NCBI RefSeq assembly: GCF_014196505.1
Contig: NZ_JACIDW010000004.1
Location: 124,001-188,000 of the forward strand
Reading direction: 5' to 3'
Length of the DNA: 64,000 bases
From: Rhizobium metallidurans
GTDB taxonomy: Bacteria > Pseudomonadota > Alphaproteobacteria > Rhizobiales > Rhizobiaceae
Program-made: the position numbers and the translations under genes
Part shown: piece after piece, positions 47,120 to 57,717 of the stretch
Numbering within the stretch: position 1 is the first letter of the stretch
Layout of the letters: each line of letters opens with the position of its first letter
The notes under the pieces: model-generated
Told to the model about the DNA's origin: nothing
The model's database searches: none
The model's input: only the letters and a program-made list of their open reading frames with translations

Positions 47120-48739
47120 TTAGTGGCGGAAATGGCGCATGCCGGTGAAGACCATCGCCACATTATGCTCGTTGGCAGCGTCGATGACTTCCTGGTCGCG
47201 CATCGAGCCGCCCGGCTGCACCACGGCCGTGGCACCGGCGGCGATCGCCGACAACAGGCCGTCCGCGAACGGGAAGAACGCTTCGGACGCAACGGCGGAG
47301 CCCTTGGTCATCGGCTCGGCCCAGCCCATGGCTTTCGCTGCATCCTCGGCCTTGAGCGCCGCGATCCGGGCGGAGTCGATGCGGCTCATCTGTCCGGCGC
47401 CGATACCGGCCGTCTGGCCGTCCTTGGCGTAGACGATGGCGTTCGACTTTACGTGCTTGGCAACCGTGTAGGCGAACTTCAGATCCAGCAGTTCCTGCGC
47501 CGTCGGCTGACGGTTGGTGACGACCTTGAGCTCGATATCGTCGATCATGCCGTTGTCACGGCTCTGCACCAGAAGGCCGCCGGCAACCGTCTTCGCCGTG
47601 ATGCCGCGCGAGCGCGGGTCGGGTAGGCCGCCGGTGACGAGCAGCCGCAGGTTCTTCTTGGCGGCGATGACCGCCTTGGCCTCTTCCGTCACCTCGGGCG
47701 CGATGATGACTTCGGTAAACAGCTTGACGATCTCTTCCGCGGTCTCCGCATCGAGCAGCTGGTTGAGCGCGATGATGCCGCCGAAAGCGGACGTGCTGTC
47801 GCAGGCAAGCGCCCGGAGATAGGCGTCCTTCAGCGTCGGGCCTGTGGCGACACCGCACGGATTGGCATGCTTGATGATGGCGCAGGCCGGGCCGGTTTTC
47901 TCGGGCGCAAACTCGCCGATCAGCTCGAAGGCGCCGTCCGTATCGTTGATGTTGTTATAAGAGAGCTGCTTGCCCTGCAGAAGCGTTGCCGTCGCCACAC
48001 CAGGACGGTTTTCGCCGGTCACGTAGAACCCGGCCGTCTGGTGCGGATTTTCGCCATAGCGCATTTCTTCCCTCAATACGCCACCGATCACCCGGTGACG
48101 CGGCGTGTCGATCGACAACGCTTCGGCGAACCAGTTTGAGATCATCGCGTCGTAGGCGGCCGTACGCGCATAGGCCTTGGCGGCGAGGCGCTGACGGAAG
48201 GCATAGCTGGTCTGGCCGGCGTCCGACGACAGCTGCTCGAGAAGCTCCGGGTAGTCGGCCGGGTCGGTGAGGATCGCCACATAGGCGTGGTTCTTTGCCG
48301 AAGCGCGGATCATCGCCGGACCGCCGATATCGATGTTCTCGACGGTGGTCGGATAATCGCCGCCCGCCGCGCGCACGTCCTCGAACGGATAGAGGTTGAT
48401 GACGGCGAGATCGATGCCATCGATGCCGTGCGCCTTCATCGCTTCCTGATGTTCGGCGTCGTCGCGGATCGCCAGCAGGCCGCCGTGGACCTTGGGGTGC
48501 AGCGTCTTCACGCGGCCGTCCATGATCTCTGGAAAGCCCGTGACGTCGGAAACGTCGGTGACGTCGAGGCCGGCCGCCGCGATTGCCTTGTGGGTACCGC
48601 CGGTCGACAGCAGCCGGACGCCTTTTTCGGCAAGCGCACGCGCAAGGTCTACGATCCCGGTCTTGTCGGACACGGAGAGCAAGGCGGTCTTGACGGCAAC
48701 CTTGTCGGGGGCGGGGATTTTCTTGGAAACAACGGCCAT
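47120..48739 (-). CDS. purH: Bifunctional AICAR formyltransferase / IMP cyclohydrolase PurH
   Basis: PurH performs the last two steps of IMP synthesis. The 539-residue protein has an N-terminal methylglyoxal-synthase-like IMP cyclohydrolase domain (residues about 15-160, with [17 protein letters not shown] and [11 protein letters not shown]) and a C-terminal AICAR transformylase domain with the catalytic K-H pair in [13 protein letters not shown] and the late [20 protein letters not shown]. Both domains are complete. The heparinase-like gene lies 93 bp upstream on the same strand, as in many rhizobia. Confidence 0.97.
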   Translation of the reverse strand: MAVVSKKIPAPDKVAVKTALLSVSDKTGIVDLARALAEKGVRLLSTGGTHKAIAAAGLDVTDVSDVTGFPEIMDGRVKTLHPKVHGGLLAIRDDAEHQEAMKAHGIDGIDLAVINLYPFEDVRAAGGDYPTTVENIDIGGPAMIRASAKNHAYVAILTDPADYPELLEQLSSDAGQTSYAFRQRLAAKAYARTAAYDAMISNWFAEALSIDTPRHRVIGGVLREEMRYGENPHQTAGFYVTGENRPGVATATLLQGKQLSYNNINDTDGAFELIGEFAPEKTGPACAIIKHANPCGVATGPTLKDAYLRALACDSTSAFGGIIALNQLLDAETAEEIVKLFTEVIIAPEVTEEAKAVIAAKKNLRLLVTGGLPDPRSRGITAKTVAGGLLVQSRDNGMIDDIELKVVTNRQPTAQELLDLKFAYTVAKHVKSNAIVYAKDGQTAGIGAGQMSRIDSARIAALKAEDAAKAMGWAEPMTKGSAVASEAFFPFADGLLSAIAAGATAVVQPGGSMRDQEVIDAANEHNVAMVFTGMRHFRH

Positions 48740-48832
48740 GTGGCTTCTCCGTTCGATCTTCGGGAGACATCCGGCGAGGTGCGCGGAATATGGCGCCGCG
48801 TTAGCACAGCTTTGAGCCGGCGAAAACAGCCG

Positions 48833-50503
48833 CTAGCTTCTGCGGGACAAAAACCACCTTATTTCCGGCTTTTCCGGATAGGCGAAGCTGATTTCCATCT
48901 GATCGGAGGCGCAGATACCGGAGGCGTCTGCGAAAAACACGTCCTCGGCGATCTCGACCGTATTGCCCGGCGAGGAAAACAGCCAGCTTTCGCCATCGGG
49001 CGCCGTCATCAGGATGGACTCCCGATCCATCTGCTTCAGATTGATCGACGGATGGGTGTGAAACCGCGCGACGGCGCGCAACTCACCCTCGCCCTTGCGC
49101 TCTTCGGCAACGGCGAGGCGATCGAGGCCGGTCATGATCGAACCCGTGGCGTTCAGGGTCAGCTCGCGTTCGTGCAGCACACCGAACTCTTTCAAATAGC
49201 CGTCATGGCTGGCCTTGACGACATCCCGGCCGTCATCCGCCACCACGCGATCGACCTGCACGGTCTTGATAGGCTCGGTAATCAGGTGCGCCAGGAAATC
49301 AGAAGAGGCGAAACGGCTCGACGACGTATCGTTGAGCGTCACGGTCGTATGCGCCGCCGTGGTGCGCGCGACCTGTACATAGCGATTGCCGGCGAATTTC
49401 GGCGATCCCGAATTCACGATGAAGCGGTGCCGGCCTGATGACATCTCGAAGGACAGGCATCCGGCATGGACCGTGCGCGAGAGATTGCCGGTCGGCGGAA
49501 GGCCGGTATCGGCAATCACGACGGTGCGCCCGGCCGCGAGCCGCTGGTAGCGCGAATGCGGCATCGCCTTGAACGGCTCGCCGGCCGTCTCGTCGTAGCG
49601 CAGCAACGAAACGATCTCGTTCGCCGAGGTCGAGGTCGCGCCGTTGAACAAAGCGAGATCGCCATCCTGATGGCGGAAAAAGCGCAGCGCCGGATACATG
49701 CGATCGATGCCCGATATCAGCTTCTGCGGCATTTCGTGGCCGAGATTGATGTAGGTCTGCCGCAACGGCAGAAGATCGAGCAGAAGCTCCAGCGCAACGC
49801 GCGGATTGCGCGACACGTGCCCGCCGTCCGGCAGAATCTGGCTATCGAACTCGACGTCGAGCGCGTCGGAGGCTTTGCGGATCACACTGGCCCGCACCGG
49901 CATCGAGATCGACGCCATGGCAAGCGCGAGACGAACCCGAAAACGCACCTCGCCGGGCGGGGCATAGCGCGCCATCCGCCTGAGAAAGCGCACCTGAAAC
50001 GCCAGCGAGCGAACGAAACGGCGATAAAAGCCGCGATCCGCGCTCTGCAGCACCACGGGCGAGTGCGACAGCCAGGCAATGACACGCATCGCCGTGACAT
50101 CGATCTCCCAGGCAATGCCTTCCATCCGCCCGCCGTGAATGGACAGCCAGCTATTGACGATCGCGCGGGCGACGTTGGAATGCAGATCGTTCTTCTTGGA
50201 GCGCATGTGCCGCAGCCAGCCGAAGCCGTGAAGCCTGATGGCGAAGGCACGCGAAGGAAGGCTCAGCGTGAATGGCGACTTTCCACCCGTCTCCAGCATG
50301 CGACCGGCGAGCGGAAAACGACCATTGATGATTTCCTCGGCCACATGCGAATCGACGGGTCTCAGATCCGTCGGCGCCACGATAAGCCGCTCGGGCGCAT
50401 AGACCGTGTGGCGAAACAACTTGAGGCGCACGAGTGCAGCACGGCAAAGTGCCCGCCGCCAAGCCTCCCGCAGGTAAAGACCTGAAAACCGTCCGGACCG
50501 CAT
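48833..50503 (-). CDS. Heparinase II/III family protein
   Basis: A 556-residue protein of the heparinase II/III-like lyase group. The N-terminal half is an alpha-helical toroid (for example WLSHSPVVLQSADRGFYRRF), and the C-terminal beta-rich half holds GCLSFEMSSGRHRFIVNSGSP and AHTTVTLNDTSSS, the typical core with its conserved histidines. No signal peptide is evident. Rhizobial members usually lie between the rsmB-type gene and purH, exactly as here, and their natural glycan substrate is unknown. The ATG at 50503 has a weak ribosome-binding site, so the start is somewhat uncertain. Confidence 0.9.
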   Translation of the reverse strand: MRSGRFSGLYLREAWRRALCRAALVRLKLFRHTVYAPERLIVAPTDLRPVDSHVAEEIINGRFPLAGRMLETGGKSPFTLSLPSRAFAIRLHGFGWLRHMRSKKNDLHSNVARAIVNSWLSIHGGRMEGIAWEIDVTAMRVIAWLSHSPVVLQSADRGFYRRFVRSLAFQVRFLRRMARYAPPGEVRFRVRLALAMASISMPVRASVIRKASDALDVEFDSQILPDGGHVSRNPRVALELLLDLLPLRQTYINLGHEMPQKLISGIDRMYPALRFFRHQDGDLALFNGATSTSANEIVSLLRYDETAGEPFKAMPHSRYQRLAAGRTVVIADTGLPPTGNLSRTVHAGCLSFEMSSGRHRFIVNSGSPKFAGNRYVQVARTTAAHTTVTLNDTSSSRFASSDFLAHLITEPIKTVQVDRVVADDGRDVVKASHDGYLKEFGVLHERELTLNATGSIMTGLDRLAVAEERKGEGELRAVARFHTHPSINLKQMDRESILMTAPDGESWLFSSPGNTVEIAEDVFFADASGICASDQMEISFAYPEKPEIRWFLSRRS

Positions 50504-50612
50504 TTCGATTGTCTATTGACCCATATCGTTAGGACTGGATGGACAAGTCCGGAAACGGCACTGACCGTCGATGATTCGGTAATGATGCTTGACTATGCCA
50601 GCTGCTCTTCGA

Positions 50613-52001
50613 TCAGGCAACACGGCGCAACACGGCCGCATAAAAACCGTCGAGACCCGGCGCGAAACCGGCCGGCAGCTTCAGCATGTCTGGGGTCGTG
50701 CGAAACGCGCCAAGCGGACTGATTGCTTCCTCAAGCCCCGGCCAGCGGCTCGGCTCGATCGCCACACGCTCGAATCCTGTCGTATCCGAAAGTACCCGCG
50801 CCACGACTTCCTCACCCTCGATCGGATCGAGCGAGCAGTTGGAGAACACGATCGTGCCTTCAGGCTTCAGCAGCCGCAGCGCGTGGCGCAACAGACGTTC
50901 CTGCAACGCGGCCAGCTTCGCGATGTCTTCCGGCCCCTTGGTCCAGAGCACGTCGGGATGCCGGCGCGTGGTCCCGGTAGAGGAGCAGGGCGCGTCGAGC
51001 AGAATGGCGTCGAAGAGCTCGTCAGGGGTGAACTTGGTGAGGTCCTGAGCCATCGTTTCCGCCGACAGGCGGAGCCGATCGAGGTTCGAACGCAGGCGCT
51101 TGATCCGGTTCTCGGACTGCTCCACGGCGGTTACCTTGCCGCCGGCAAGGATGAGCTGCGCGGTCTTGCCGCCAGGCGCCGCGCAGAGATCGGCGACACG
51201 TTTGCCGGACAGATCGCCGAAGAGCTGCGCGGGAATGCTCGCGGCCGCGTCCTGCACCCACCACGATCCATCGTCGAAACCTTCGAGAGACGGGATGGAG
51301 CCGTCGAATGCGGCCAGCCGGACCCCGCCGGTCGGCAGCACGACGCCATTGAGCTTTTCCGCCCAAGCCTGTGCATCCGACTTCACCGTCAGGTCGATGG
51401 CGGCAGGCTGTAGCTGGGAATCCGAGATCGCCCGCGCCGCCTCGCGTCCATAGGCCTTCTCCAACCGCTCCAGGAACCAGCCGGGCATGGACGGGATGTC
51501 GTCGATCTCCCGGAGTATTTCTTCCTTTTCGCGACCCAGACGACGCAACACCGCGTTGACCAGCTTGGCGAAGCGGCAATTTCTCGGATCGAGATTGGCC
51601 TGTTCGACGGCGATGTCGACCGCGGCATGATCGGGAACATCGAGATAGAGGATCTGCGCCGCGGCGATCGAAAGCACGTGTTGCAGCGAGCGGGCGCCCT
51701 CTGGCAAGGGCGATTCCAGCAGGGATGCCACGGCGGCCTCGATGCGGGGCAGGTGACGAAGCGTGGTGTTCAGGATCGCGCGCACGAGACCCCGGTCATC
51801 GTCGGCCAACGCCTTATAAGCCGGATTGCCATGTTCATGGTCGAGCGCGCCGTCAAGCGAGAGCTTGCGGTCGATAACGGCGGCCAGGATCTTCGAGGCC
51901 GCGGCACGCGCCTGCAGACCCGGCTTCGCGGAAGCGGACGATGCCGACGGCGCCGGTGGCTTTTGTTTGCGAAATGGCTTTTTCTTACCGTCTGAACTCA
52001 A
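50613..52001 (-). CDS. RsmB/NOP family rRNA cytosine-C5 methyltransferase
   Basis: A 462-residue SAM-dependent enzyme that methylates cytosine C5 in 16S rRNA. It has an N-terminal NusB-like RNA-binding domain (residues about 30-170) and the methyltransferase domain with the SAM loop [29 protein letters not shown] (first cysteine) and [11 protein letters not shown] (catalytic cysteine). The start overlaps the htpX stop by 4 bp. The N-terminal tail is Lys/Pro/Ala-rich. Confidence 0.94.
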   Translation of the reverse strand: MSSDGKKKPFRKQKPPAPSASSASAKPGLQARAAASKILAAVIDRKLSLDGALDHEHGNPAYKALADDDRGLVRAILNTTLRHLPRIEAAVASLLESPLPEGARSLQHVLSIAAAQILYLDVPDHAAVDIAVEQANLDPRNCRFAKLVNAVLRRLGREKEEILREIDDIPSMPGWFLERLEKAYGREAARAISDSQLQPAAIDLTVKSDAQAWAEKLNGVVLPTGGVRLAAFDGSIPSLEGFDDGSWWVQDAAASIPAQLFGDLSGKRVADLCAAPGGKTAQLILAGGKVTAVEQSENRIKRLRSNLDRLRLSAETMAQDLTKFTPDELFDAILLDAPCSSTGTTRRHPDVLWTKGPEDIAKLAALQERLLRHALRLLKPEGTIVFSNCSLDPIEGEEVVARVLSDTTGFERVAIEPSRWPGLEEAISPLGAFRTTPDMLKLPAGFAPGLDGFYAAVLRRVA

Positions 52002-52960
52002 GACCAGGGACCCTTTGGCGGTTGCGAGCCACCGCGGCCAAGGCCGGCATCCGGAACTGAGCGCGATTTGCGCACGGGATTAGCAGCACGAACCGACGGC
52101 GTCGAGTTATTCATGCCGCCCCGTGCCATTTCCTGCAACGCGGCGATGCGGTTTTCCGTATTCGGGTGGGTGGAAAACAGGTTGTCCATGCCCGCACCCG
52201 TCAACGGATTGATGATGAACATGTGCGCGGTGGCCGGATTGCGCTCCGCGTCGTAGTTCGGAATGTTCGAGGCGCCACGGGCAATCTTGCCAAGTGCGGA
52301 GGCGAGCCAAAGCGGGTTGCCGCAGATCTCGGCGCCGCGCCGGTCGGCGGAGTATTCGCGGGTGCGGCTGATCGCCATCTGCACCAGCATGGCGGCCATC
52401 GGCGCGACGATCATCGCCAGCAGGACCCCGACGAAGCCGAGCGGATTGTTGTTGTTCTCGCGATTGCCGCCGAAGAAGAAGGCGAAATTGCCCAGCATAG
52501 AGATGGCGCCGGCAAGCGTCGCCGTAATCGTCATCGTCAGCGTGTCGCGGTTCTGGACGTGCGCGAGCTCATGCGCCATCACGCCGGCGACCTCTTCCGG
52601 CGATAGCGCGCTCAACAGGCCGGTCGATGCCGCCACCGCGGCATTCTCGGGATTGCGGCCTGTCGCGAACGCGTTCGGCTGCGGGCTGTCGTAGAGATAG
52701 ACCTTCGGCATCGGCAGGCCGGCATTGCGCGCGAGATCGCGGATGATGTTGAAGAACTCCGGCGCGTTCCGCTCATCGATCTCCTGCGCGCGGTAGGCCG
52801 AAAGCACCATGCGGTCGGAATTCCAGTAGGAGAAGAAGTTCATCCCGGCCGCGACCAGGAATGCGATCATCATGCCACTGCGTCCGCCGATCATGAACCC
52901 GACGACCATGAACAGCGCCGTCATGAAGGCAAGCAACATGGCAGTCCGCACAAGGTTCAT
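51998..52960 (-). CDS. htpX: Membrane zinc metalloprotease HtpX
   Basis: HtpX degrades misfolded membrane proteins at the inner membrane. The 320-residue protein has two N-terminal helices, the zinc motif His130-Glu131-x2-His134 in [12 protein letters not shown], the third ligand in [10 protein letters not shown], and two further helices between them. The frame is open far upstream, but the ATG at 52960 has GGAG at six bases and gives the family N terminus MNLVRTAML. An ATG at 52972 is a close alternative. The C-terminal tail ([18 protein letters not shown]) is basic and disordered, as in other rhizobial HtpX. It is coupled to the methyltransferase gene. Confidence 0.95.
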   Translation of the reverse strand: MNLVRTAMLLAFMTALFMVVGFMIGGRSGMMIAFLVAAGMNFFSYWNSDRMVLSAYRAQEIDERNAPEFFNIIRDLARNAGLPMPKVYLYDSPQPNAFATGRNPENAAVAASTGLLSALSPEEVAGVMAHELAHVQNRDTLTMTITATLAGAISMLGNFAFFFGGNRENNNNPLGFVGVLLAMIVAPMAAMLVQMAISRTREYSADRRGAEICGNPLWLASALGKIARGASNIPNYDAERNPATAHMFIINPLTGAGMDNLFSTHPNTENRIAALQEMARGGMNNSTPSVRAANPVRKSRSVPDAGLGRGGSQPPKGPWS

Positions 52961-53078
52961 CATCGTCTCCATCTCGGGCGAGCGCAGTTTGCGCTCGAAG
53001 GGTTTCAATCGCCATGCCGGCGTTCTATAATTTGGTCGTTCATCAGCGATTTTCAATATTTTCAGACGAGTACGCGTC

Positions 53079-53303
53079 ATGCAAGAAGCGGACAACGACA
53101 ACACCGAGACGCCTGCGGCGGAAGGCACGGCGCCTGTGCGAAAGATGCTATCCCCCGCCGCCAGGCGAGCGCTCGCCGAGGCCGAGGAACGTCGCCGCAA
53201 CGAACAGCCGACCGATATGCCGACGGAGATCGGCGGGCGAGGGGGTGCCGATCCGGCCCGGTTCGGTGACTGGGAAATCAACGGCCGCGCAATCGATTTC
53301 TGA
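53079..53303 (+). CDS. DUF1674 / SdhAF4 family succinate dehydrogenase assembly factor
   Basis: A 74-residue protein ending in the family hallmark [20 protein letters not shown] plus RAIDF. SdhAF4 proteins bind the flavinylated SdhA subunit and protect it before complex II assembly. The first half is disordered and acidic, then basic ([17 protein letters not shown]). The role is by family similarity. It is divergent from htpX, and the nuclease gene follows 48 bp later. Confidence 0.9.
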   Translation: MQEADNDNTETPAAEGTAPVRKMLSPAARRALAEAEERRRNEQPTDMPTEIGGRGGADPARFGDWEINGRAIDF

Positions 53304-53351
53304 GTAAATATTCCTATTGACTTCCCGTGAATATCGGAATTTATTCCTTTT

Positions 53352-53801
53352 ATGTTCACGCGCGCCATCACGACGATAGCTTTCATCGCTGCATCTTCGA
53401 TGCCGGGCTTTGCACGCGACGAGATAGCCGGCCCTGTCTCGGCGGAAATTCTGCAAGTGATCGATGGAGACACATTGCTGGTCGCGGCCCGTCCGTGGCC
53501 GCAGCAGACCGTAGAAGTCTATGTCCGCATTCGCGGTATCGATACACCCGAGATGCGCTCGAAATGTGCCGCGGTCAGACGCGCCGGTCTGGACGCGCGA
53601 AAGGTGTTGGAGAAACTGACCGGCAATTCGCCGCAAGTACAGCTGACGCGGATTTCCGGGGACAAATATTTCGGCCGCATCCTGGCGGACGTGACGTTGG
53701 CCGATGGGCGGAATCCGGCTCAGTATATGCTGGGCGAGGGGATTGCCGTTGCCTATGACGGCGGTCGGAAGCAGAAGGCACCCTGTCCCGACGAGGAGTG
53801 A
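53352..53801 (+). CDS. Thermonuclease (SNase-like) family protein
   Basis: A 149-residue secreted nuclease. A signal peptide is likely ([21 protein letters not shown], 21 residues, in two parts: [11 protein letters not shown] and [10 protein letters not shown]). The SNase fold shows VIDGDTLLV (calcium-site Asp), [12 protein letters not shown] (catalytic Arg, Asp and Glu) and [10 protein letters not shown] with the second Arg. These are the catalytic residues of staphylococcal nuclease. The protein ends soon after [11 protein letters not shown], as small rhizobial members do. Its position after the SdhAF4-like gene appears incidental. Confidence 0.92.
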   Translation: MFTRAITTIAFIAASSMPGFARDEIAGPVSAEILQVIDGDTLLVAARPWPQQTVEVYVRIRGIDTPEMRSKCAAVRRAGLDARKVLEKLTGNSPQVQLTRISGDKYFGRILADVTLADGRNPAQYMLGEGIAVAYDGGRKQKAPCPDEE

Positions 53802-53829
53802 GACCGCTCCGGTTTCCCGAAGCGGCCTC
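53800..53829. terminator. Imperfect stem-loop between convergent nuclease and acs genes
   Basis: GAGACCGCT...AGCGGCCTC forms an imperfect stem across a short loop right at the nuclease stop codon. There is no clear T-run, so its use as a terminator is uncertain. Confidence 0.4.
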
Positions 53830-53849
53830 TCATTGGCAGGCAATCACTG

Positions 53850-55805
53850 TTAAGCAGCCGCCTTGTTCTGCCTGTTGGCGATCAAGTCATCAACGACAGC
53901 CGGATCGGCCAGCGTCGACGTATCGCCCAGCGAACCGAAGTCGTCCTCGGCGATCTTACGCAGGATACGGCGCATGATCTTTCCGGATCGGGTCTTCGGC
54001 AGCCCGGGTGAAAACTGGATCTTGTCGGGTGCCGCGATCGGGCCGATCTCGTTGCGAACATGCTTGATCAGCTGCTGGCGCAGCTCGTCCGAACCCTCGT
54101 TGCCGGCCATCAGCGTGACATAGCAATAGATGCCCTGACCCTTGATCGCATGCGGATAGCCGACGACCGCCGCCTCGGACACGAGACTGTGCGACACAAG
54201 CGCCGATTCGACCTCTGCCGTGCCGAGGCGATGGCCGGACACGTTCAGAACGTCATCTACGCGACCGGTAATCCAGTAATAGCCGTCCTCGTCCCGCCGG
54301 CAGCCGTCGCCGGTGAAGTATTTGCCCTTGTAGGTCGAGAAGTAGGTCTGGATGAAGCGCTCATGGTCGCCATAGACGGTGCGCATCTGCCCTGGCCAGC
54401 TGTCGGTGATGCAGAGATTGCCGTCGGCCGCGCCCTCCAGCACGTTGCCTTCATTGTCCACCAGCTGCGGCTTCACGCCGAAGAACGGCTTCGTCGCCGA
54501 TCCGGGCTTCAGGTCGGTCGCGCCCGGCAGCGGCGTGATCATGTGGCCGCCGGTTTCCGTCTGCCACCAGGTGTCGATGACGGGGCAGCGCTTGTCGCCG
54601 ACGACGTTGTAGTACCATTCCCAGGCTTCGGGATTGATGGGCTCTCCCACCGTACCGAGCAGACGCAGGCTGGATCGCGACGAGCGCGTCACGAATTGAT
54701 CGCCGGCGCCCATCAGCGAACGGATGGCCGTGGGTGCGGTATAGAAGATATTCACTTTGTGCTTGTCGATAACCTCCCAGAAGCGCCCCTGATCCGGAAA
54801 GTTCGGAACGCCTTCGAACATCAGCGTCGTCGCGCAGTTCGCAAGTGGCCCATAGACGATATACGAGTGGCCGGTGACCCAACCGACATCGGCGGTGCAC
54901 CAGTAGATATCGCCGGGGTGATAGTCGAACACATATTCGTGCGTCATCGCCGCGTAGACGAGATAGCCGCCGGTGGTATGAAGCACACCCTTCGGCTTGC
55001 CGGTCGAGCCTGACGTGTAGAGAATGAAGAGCGGATCTTCCGCCTTCATCTTGGCGGGTGGGCACTCCGGCTTCACCGTCGCCATTTCCTGATGATACCA
55101 GAGGTCGCGGCCCGGCGCCCAGCCCGTCTTGCCGCCGGTGCGGCGAACCACCAGCACCTTCTCGACGATCACATGCTGGCGTGCTGCGATATGGATGGCC
55201 GTGTCGGTATTTTCCTTCAGCGGCACCGGCTTGCCGCCGCGCACGCCCTCGTCGCAGGTGATCACGAAGGTTGATTCGCAATCGACGATCCGTCCCGCCA
55301 GCGCTTCCGGCGAAAAGCCGCCGAAAACGATCGAGTGCACCGCGCCAATGCGCGCGCAGGCGAGCATCGCATAGGCGGCCTCCGGGATCATCGGCATGTA
55401 GATGGTTACGCGATCACCCTTCTTGACGCCGTGCTTCTTCAACACGTTCGCCATGCGGCAAACATGCTCGTAGAGCTCGTTATAGGTGATCTTCTTATCG
55501 ATGTAGGGGTTGTCCCCCTCGAAGATGATGGCGACCTGGTTGCCGTTGGTCTTCAGGTGCCTGTCGATACAGTTGTAGGAGACGTTGGTCTGGCCGTCCT
55601 CGAACCACTTGATCTTCACATTACCGGTGAAAGAGGTGTTCTTCACCTTCGTATAAGGCTTGAACCAGTCGATCCGCTTGCCGTGCTTGCCCCAGAACTT
55701 ATCCGGATTTTCGACGCTCTCCTCGTACCATTTCTCGTACTTGGCCTTGTCGATAAGCGCATGGCTCTGAACCGGCTTTTGCACCGGGTAGATCTTCTCC
55801 GACAT
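53850..55805 (-). CDS. acs: Acetyl-CoA synthetase
   Basis: Acs activates acetate to acetyl-CoA through acetyl-AMP. The 651-residue protein has the AMP-binding core [15 protein letters not shown], the hinge region [19 protein letters not shown] and the C-terminal [13 protein letters not shown], whose lysine is the usual acetylation control site. The frame extends upstream, but the ATG at 55805 follows GAGGAGG at ideal spacing and yields the family N terminus MSEKIYPV. It is convergent with the nuclease gene and divergent from trcR. Confidence 0.97.
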   Translation of the reverse strand: MSEKIYPVQKPVQSHALIDKAKYEKWYEESVENPDKFWGKHGKRIDWFKPYTKVKNTSFTGNVKIKWFEDGQTNVSYNCIDRHLKTNGNQVAIIFEGDNPYIDKKITYNELYEHVCRMANVLKKHGVKKGDRVTIYMPMIPEAAYAMLACARIGAVHSIVFGGFSPEALAGRIVDCESTFVITCDEGVRGGKPVPLKENTDTAIHIAARQHVIVEKVLVVRRTGGKTGWAPGRDLWYHQEMATVKPECPPAKMKAEDPLFILYTSGSTGKPKGVLHTTGGYLVYAAMTHEYVFDYHPGDIYWCTADVGWVTGHSYIVYGPLANCATTLMFEGVPNFPDQGRFWEVIDKHKVNIFYTAPTAIRSLMGAGDQFVTRSSRSSLRLLGTVGEPINPEAWEWYYNVVGDKRCPVIDTWWQTETGGHMITPLPGATDLKPGSATKPFFGVKPQLVDNEGNVLEGAADGNLCITDSWPGQMRTVYGDHERFIQTYFSTYKGKYFTGDGCRRDEDGYYWITGRVDDVLNVSGHRLGTAEVESALVSHSLVSEAAVVGYPHAIKGQGIYCYVTLMAGNEGSDELRQQLIKHVRNEIGPIAAPDKIQFSPGLPKTRSGKIMRRILRKIAEDDFGSLGDTSTLADPAVVDDLIANRQNKAAA

Positions 55806-55921
55806 CGATTTCCTCCTCACTCGGGCGCCGGCGGCAGAAGCACGCCACAGGCGGTTTTGTGCATTCATAACAGGTCAGATCGACCCGGCAATTAGACAAA
55901 GGTCATTTCATTCGTGATCAA

Positions 55922-55950
55922 TTGCAATTATGCGTCACTCCGGTTATATA
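55922..55950 (+). promoter_or_regulatory. Promoter of trcR
   Basis: TTGCAA (55922-55927) and TATATA (55945-55950) are 17 bp apart on the plus strand, about 78 bp before the trcR start. It is one of the clearest sigma-70-like promoters in the window. Confidence 0.6.
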
Positions 55951-56027
55951 GCGGCATAATTTCCCGGACATAGTGGTGACAACCCACGGACCGCGACACC
56001 GGCGCGGACGACAGAAGGACTATATCC

Positions 56028-56729
56028 ATGGCTCAACAACTGCTTATGCCGAAGGCGACCGCCATTTGGCTCGTCGACAACACAGCTCTGTCTTTCGACC
56101 AGATCGCTCAGTTCTGCAAATTGCACCCTCTGGAAGTGAAGGCGATCGCCGACGGCGAAGCTGCGCAAGGCATCAAGGGCCTGGATCCGATCTCCACCGG
56201 TCAGCTGTCGCGCGACGAAATCGAACGCGCCGAGAAGAACCCGGCCCACAAGCTCAAGCTCTCCGAGCCGAAGGTACGCGTTCCCGAATCGAAGCGCCGC
56301 GGCCCACGCTACACGCCGGTCTCCAAGCGCCAGGATCGCCCGAACGCCATCCTGTGGCTGGTTCGCAATCATCCCGAACTGAAGGACGCGCAGATTTCGC
56401 GTCTCGTCGGAACGACCAAGTCGACCATCGAGCAGATCCGCGACCGCACTCACTGGAATGCCGCCAACCTGACGCCGATGGACCCGGTCACGCTCGGCCT
56501 CTGCAGCCAGATCGACCTCGACATGGAAGTCGAGAAGGCCGCCAAGGGCCGTCCGCTGCCGACCGCTGCGGAACTCGGCGAAACGCTGCAGTCCGCGCAC
56601 GAAACCGAGCGCCTAGCTCCGAGCTACGAGCGTGAGGAAGAGAAGGAAATCGACGCCGATGCCGTCTTCGCGAAACTGAAGTCGCTGAAGTCCTCGACGC
56701 CGGATGAAGACGAAGACGATCGCTACTAA
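56028..56729 (+). CDS. trcR: DUF1013 cell-cycle transcriptional regulator TrcR
   Basis: A 233-residue protein of the alphaproteobacterial DUF1013 family, called TrcR in cell-cycle studies of Caulobacter relatives. The N-terminal helix-turn-helix-like part reads MPKATAIWLVDNTALSFDQ and AQFCKLHPLEVKAIADGE. A second one is AILWLVRNHPELKDAQISRL with VGTTKSTIEQIRDR. The C terminus is strongly acidic (SSTPDEDEDDRY). It is well conserved and probably essential. A near-consensus promoter lies upstream, and a strong terminator follows. Confidence 0.93.
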   Translation: MAQQLLMPKATAIWLVDNTALSFDQIAQFCKLHPLEVKAIADGEAAQGIKGLDPISTGQLSRDEIERAEKNPAHKLKLSEPKVRVPESKRRGPRYTPVSKRQDRPNAILWLVRNHPELKDAQISRLVGTTKSTIEQIRDRTHWNAANLTPMDPVTLGLCSQIDLDMEVEKAAKGRPLPTAAELGETLQSAHETERLAPSYEREEEKEIDADAVFAKLKSLKSSTPDEDEDDRY

Positions 56730-56750
56730 GCGATCAGATAGATTGATAAA

Positions 56751-56773
56751 ACCCCGCTTCGGCGGGGTTTTTT
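56751..56773 (+). terminator. Intrinsic terminator after trcR
   Basis: ACCCCGC (56751-56757), a TTCG loop and GCGGGGT (56762-56768) are followed by six Ts. Confidence 0.9.
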
Positions 56774-56812
56774 GTTGCCGGTTGGCAATTGCGCCGTGAC
56801 GCCGATCGCAAA

Positions 56813-56828
56813 TGTTTCCCGTGAAACA
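56813..56828. promoter_or_regulatory. parS-like centromere site (one mismatch)
   Basis: TGTTTCCCGTGAAACA differs from the perfect parS palindrome TGTTTCACGTGAAACA by one central base. It lies between trcR and the YggS-type gene, about 5 kb from parB and 6 kb from parA, where ParB centromere sites usually cluster. Its role as a ParB site is inferred. Confidence 0.6.
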
Positions 56829-56859
56829 TTCACGCCGACCACCACAGCAAGAGACGTGA

Positions 56860-57519
56860 TTAGCGGGCGCCAAAAATGGCGGACCCGACCCGGACGCTAG
56901 TGGCGCCAAAGGCGACAGCGGTCTCGTAATCGCCGGACATTCCCATCGAGAGCTTGTCGACGCCGCAGGCCTTCGCCAGTTTCGCTAGCAAGGCGAAATG
57001 CGGGCCCGGGTTTTCATCCGCCGGCGGAATGCACATCAACCCGTCGACCGAAAGACCGAGCTCGTCGCGGCAGAGCGCCACGAACGCCGCCGTATCGTCG
57101 GGCGCGATGCCCGTCTTCTGCGGCTCGAGGCCCGTGTTGACCTGCACATAGAGACGAGGGGCCTTGCCCTGGCGCTTCATTTCATCGGCAAGCGCGCGCG
57201 CGATCTTCTCGCGGTCGACCGTCTCGATGACATCGAAGAGCGCGACCGCTTCGCCGGCCTTGTTGGACTGCAGCGGTCCGATCAGGTGAAGCTCGATACC
57301 TGCTGTCTCGCTCTTCAGCTCCGGCCACTTGCCCTGGCTTTCCTGCACGCGGTTCTCTCCGAACACAAGCTGGCCGGCCTGAATGGCCGGGCGGATCTGA
57401 TCCGCGTCGAATGTCTTGGACACCGCCACGAGCTGCACCGAGCCTTCCGCTCTGCCCGTCTCGCGGGCCGCCGCGGCGATCCGGCCGCGCACCTCTTCCA
57501 GTCGCTCTTGAAGTTCCAT
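56860..57519 (-). CDS. YggS/PLPBP family pyridoxal-phosphate-binding protein
   Basis: A 219-residue protein of the alanine-racemase-like fold that binds pyridoxal phosphate without known catalytic activity and keeps its homeostasis. The PLP lysine is in LVAVSKTFDAD. FGENRVQESQGKW, LHLIGPLQSNK and the C-terminal SMGMSGDYETAVAFGATSVR with its phosphate-binding loop are all family hallmarks. It is divergent from leuS. Confidence 0.95.
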   Translation of the reverse strand: MELQERLEEVRGRIAAAARETGRAEGSVQLVAVSKTFDADQIRPAIQAGQLVFGENRVQESQGKWPELKSETAGIELHLIGPLQSNKAGEAVALFDVIETVDREKIARALADEMKRQGKAPRLYVQVNTGLEPQKTGIAPDDTAAFVALCRDELGLSVDGLMCIPPADENPGPHFALLAKLAKACGVDKLSMGMSGDYETAVAFGATSVRVGSAIFGAR

Positions 57520-57717
57520 GTTGCGCCTCGGTCCATCATCGAAAACAATGAAAATGCACTAAACACCCGATCTTGGCTTGCCAAGGTCCGAAGCCTCGAA
57601 ATTATCGCCGAGCGGCGCCGATTGGCGGCAAACAGCGTCTGCAAAACTTGACGCTACGGTGGTTTCATGGTGAAGGTCACCACCAACTTCCCTTGATTTT
57701 CCGGAAATACGAATACC

